From the NCBI GenBank assembly GCA_029288515.1, contig JARIHB010000111.1:1-5656 (forward strand): 5,656 nucleotides of DNA. Reading direction: 5' to 3'. The notes beneath the pieces are model-generated. The model searched no databases. It saw only the letters and a program-made list of their open reading frames with translations, and was not told the origin of the DNA. Below, in pieces: positions 5,626 to 5,656 of this stretch. The position numbers were made by a program, and so were the translations under genes. The DNA is from Candidatus Saccharimonadota bacterium. GTDB taxonomy: Bacteria > Patescibacteriota > Saccharimonadia > Saccharimonadales > UBA4665. Every line of letters begins with the position of its first letter. Position 1 is the first letter of the stretch.

Positions 5626-5656
5626 CTGTCTCTTATACACATCTCCGAGCCCACGA
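5626..5656 (+). other. Illumina Nextera transposase adapter (sequencing artefact)
   Basis: Positions 5626-5644 are the 19-bp Tn5 mosaic end in the orientation CTGTCTCTTATACACATCT. Positions 5645-5656 (CCGAGCCCACGA) continue as the Nextera read-2 adapter. The contig therefore ends in untrimmed adapter, and these bases are not part of the genome. Confidence 0.98.

Noticed and set aside
1..5656. tRNA, rRNA, CRISPR array, insertion sequence or attachment site
   Set aside because: Reading both strands, I saw no cloverleaf, no regularly spaced repeats, no transposase gene and no long inverted repeats. The Tn5 mosaic end at 5626 is library adapter, not a resident transposon.

Overview
The window looks like a metagenomic contig end from a Patescibacteria/CPR bacterium, most likely Candidatus Saccharibacteria (TM7). 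This is inferred from the gene content: a cytochrome bo3-type ubiquinol oxidase locus with a cupredoxin-tailed subunit IV, a very divergent MiaA-like protein, a small acidic protein of a type I associate with CPR genomes, and the standard stop codons. No rRNA or other marker gene is present, so the assignment is tentative. The last 31 bases (5626-5656) are not biological: they match the Illumina Nextera transposase adapter.

Left part (1-2120), visibly more AT-rich. A long plus-strand gene encodes an S8 (subtilisin-like) serine protease with a complete Asp-His-Ser triad, no visible signal peptide and an open 5' end at the window edge. It converges on a short minus-strand gene for a 55-aa acidic protein of unknown function, which has its own plausible promoter. 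A strong rho-independent terminator hairpin, oriented for plus-strand transcripts, lies at 2084-2118.

Middle part (2125-3324). A minus-strand gene encodes a 330-aa P-loop protein of the tRNA dimethylallyltransferase (MiaA) family, with a strong Shine-Dalgarno sequence but several altered active-site motifs. A 207-bp divergent intergenic region separates it from the respiratory locus.

Right part (3325-5625), close to 50% G+C. The plus strand carries heme O synthase (cyoE/ctaB) followed by an 87-aa three-helix membrane protein. Converging on them from the right are, on the minus strand, cyoC (5' end cut off by the contig end) and cyoD, which overlap by ATGA. CyoD carries an extra C-terminal cupredoxin-like domain. 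CyoE makes the heme O used by the oxidase, CyoC and CyoD are accessory membrane subunits, and cyoA and cyoB are expected just beyond the right end. Together they suggest a bacterium with an oxygen-reducing terminal quinol oxidase. Several genes have candidate -10 elements only 6-17 nt before the start codon, which suggests short-leader or leaderless transcripts.
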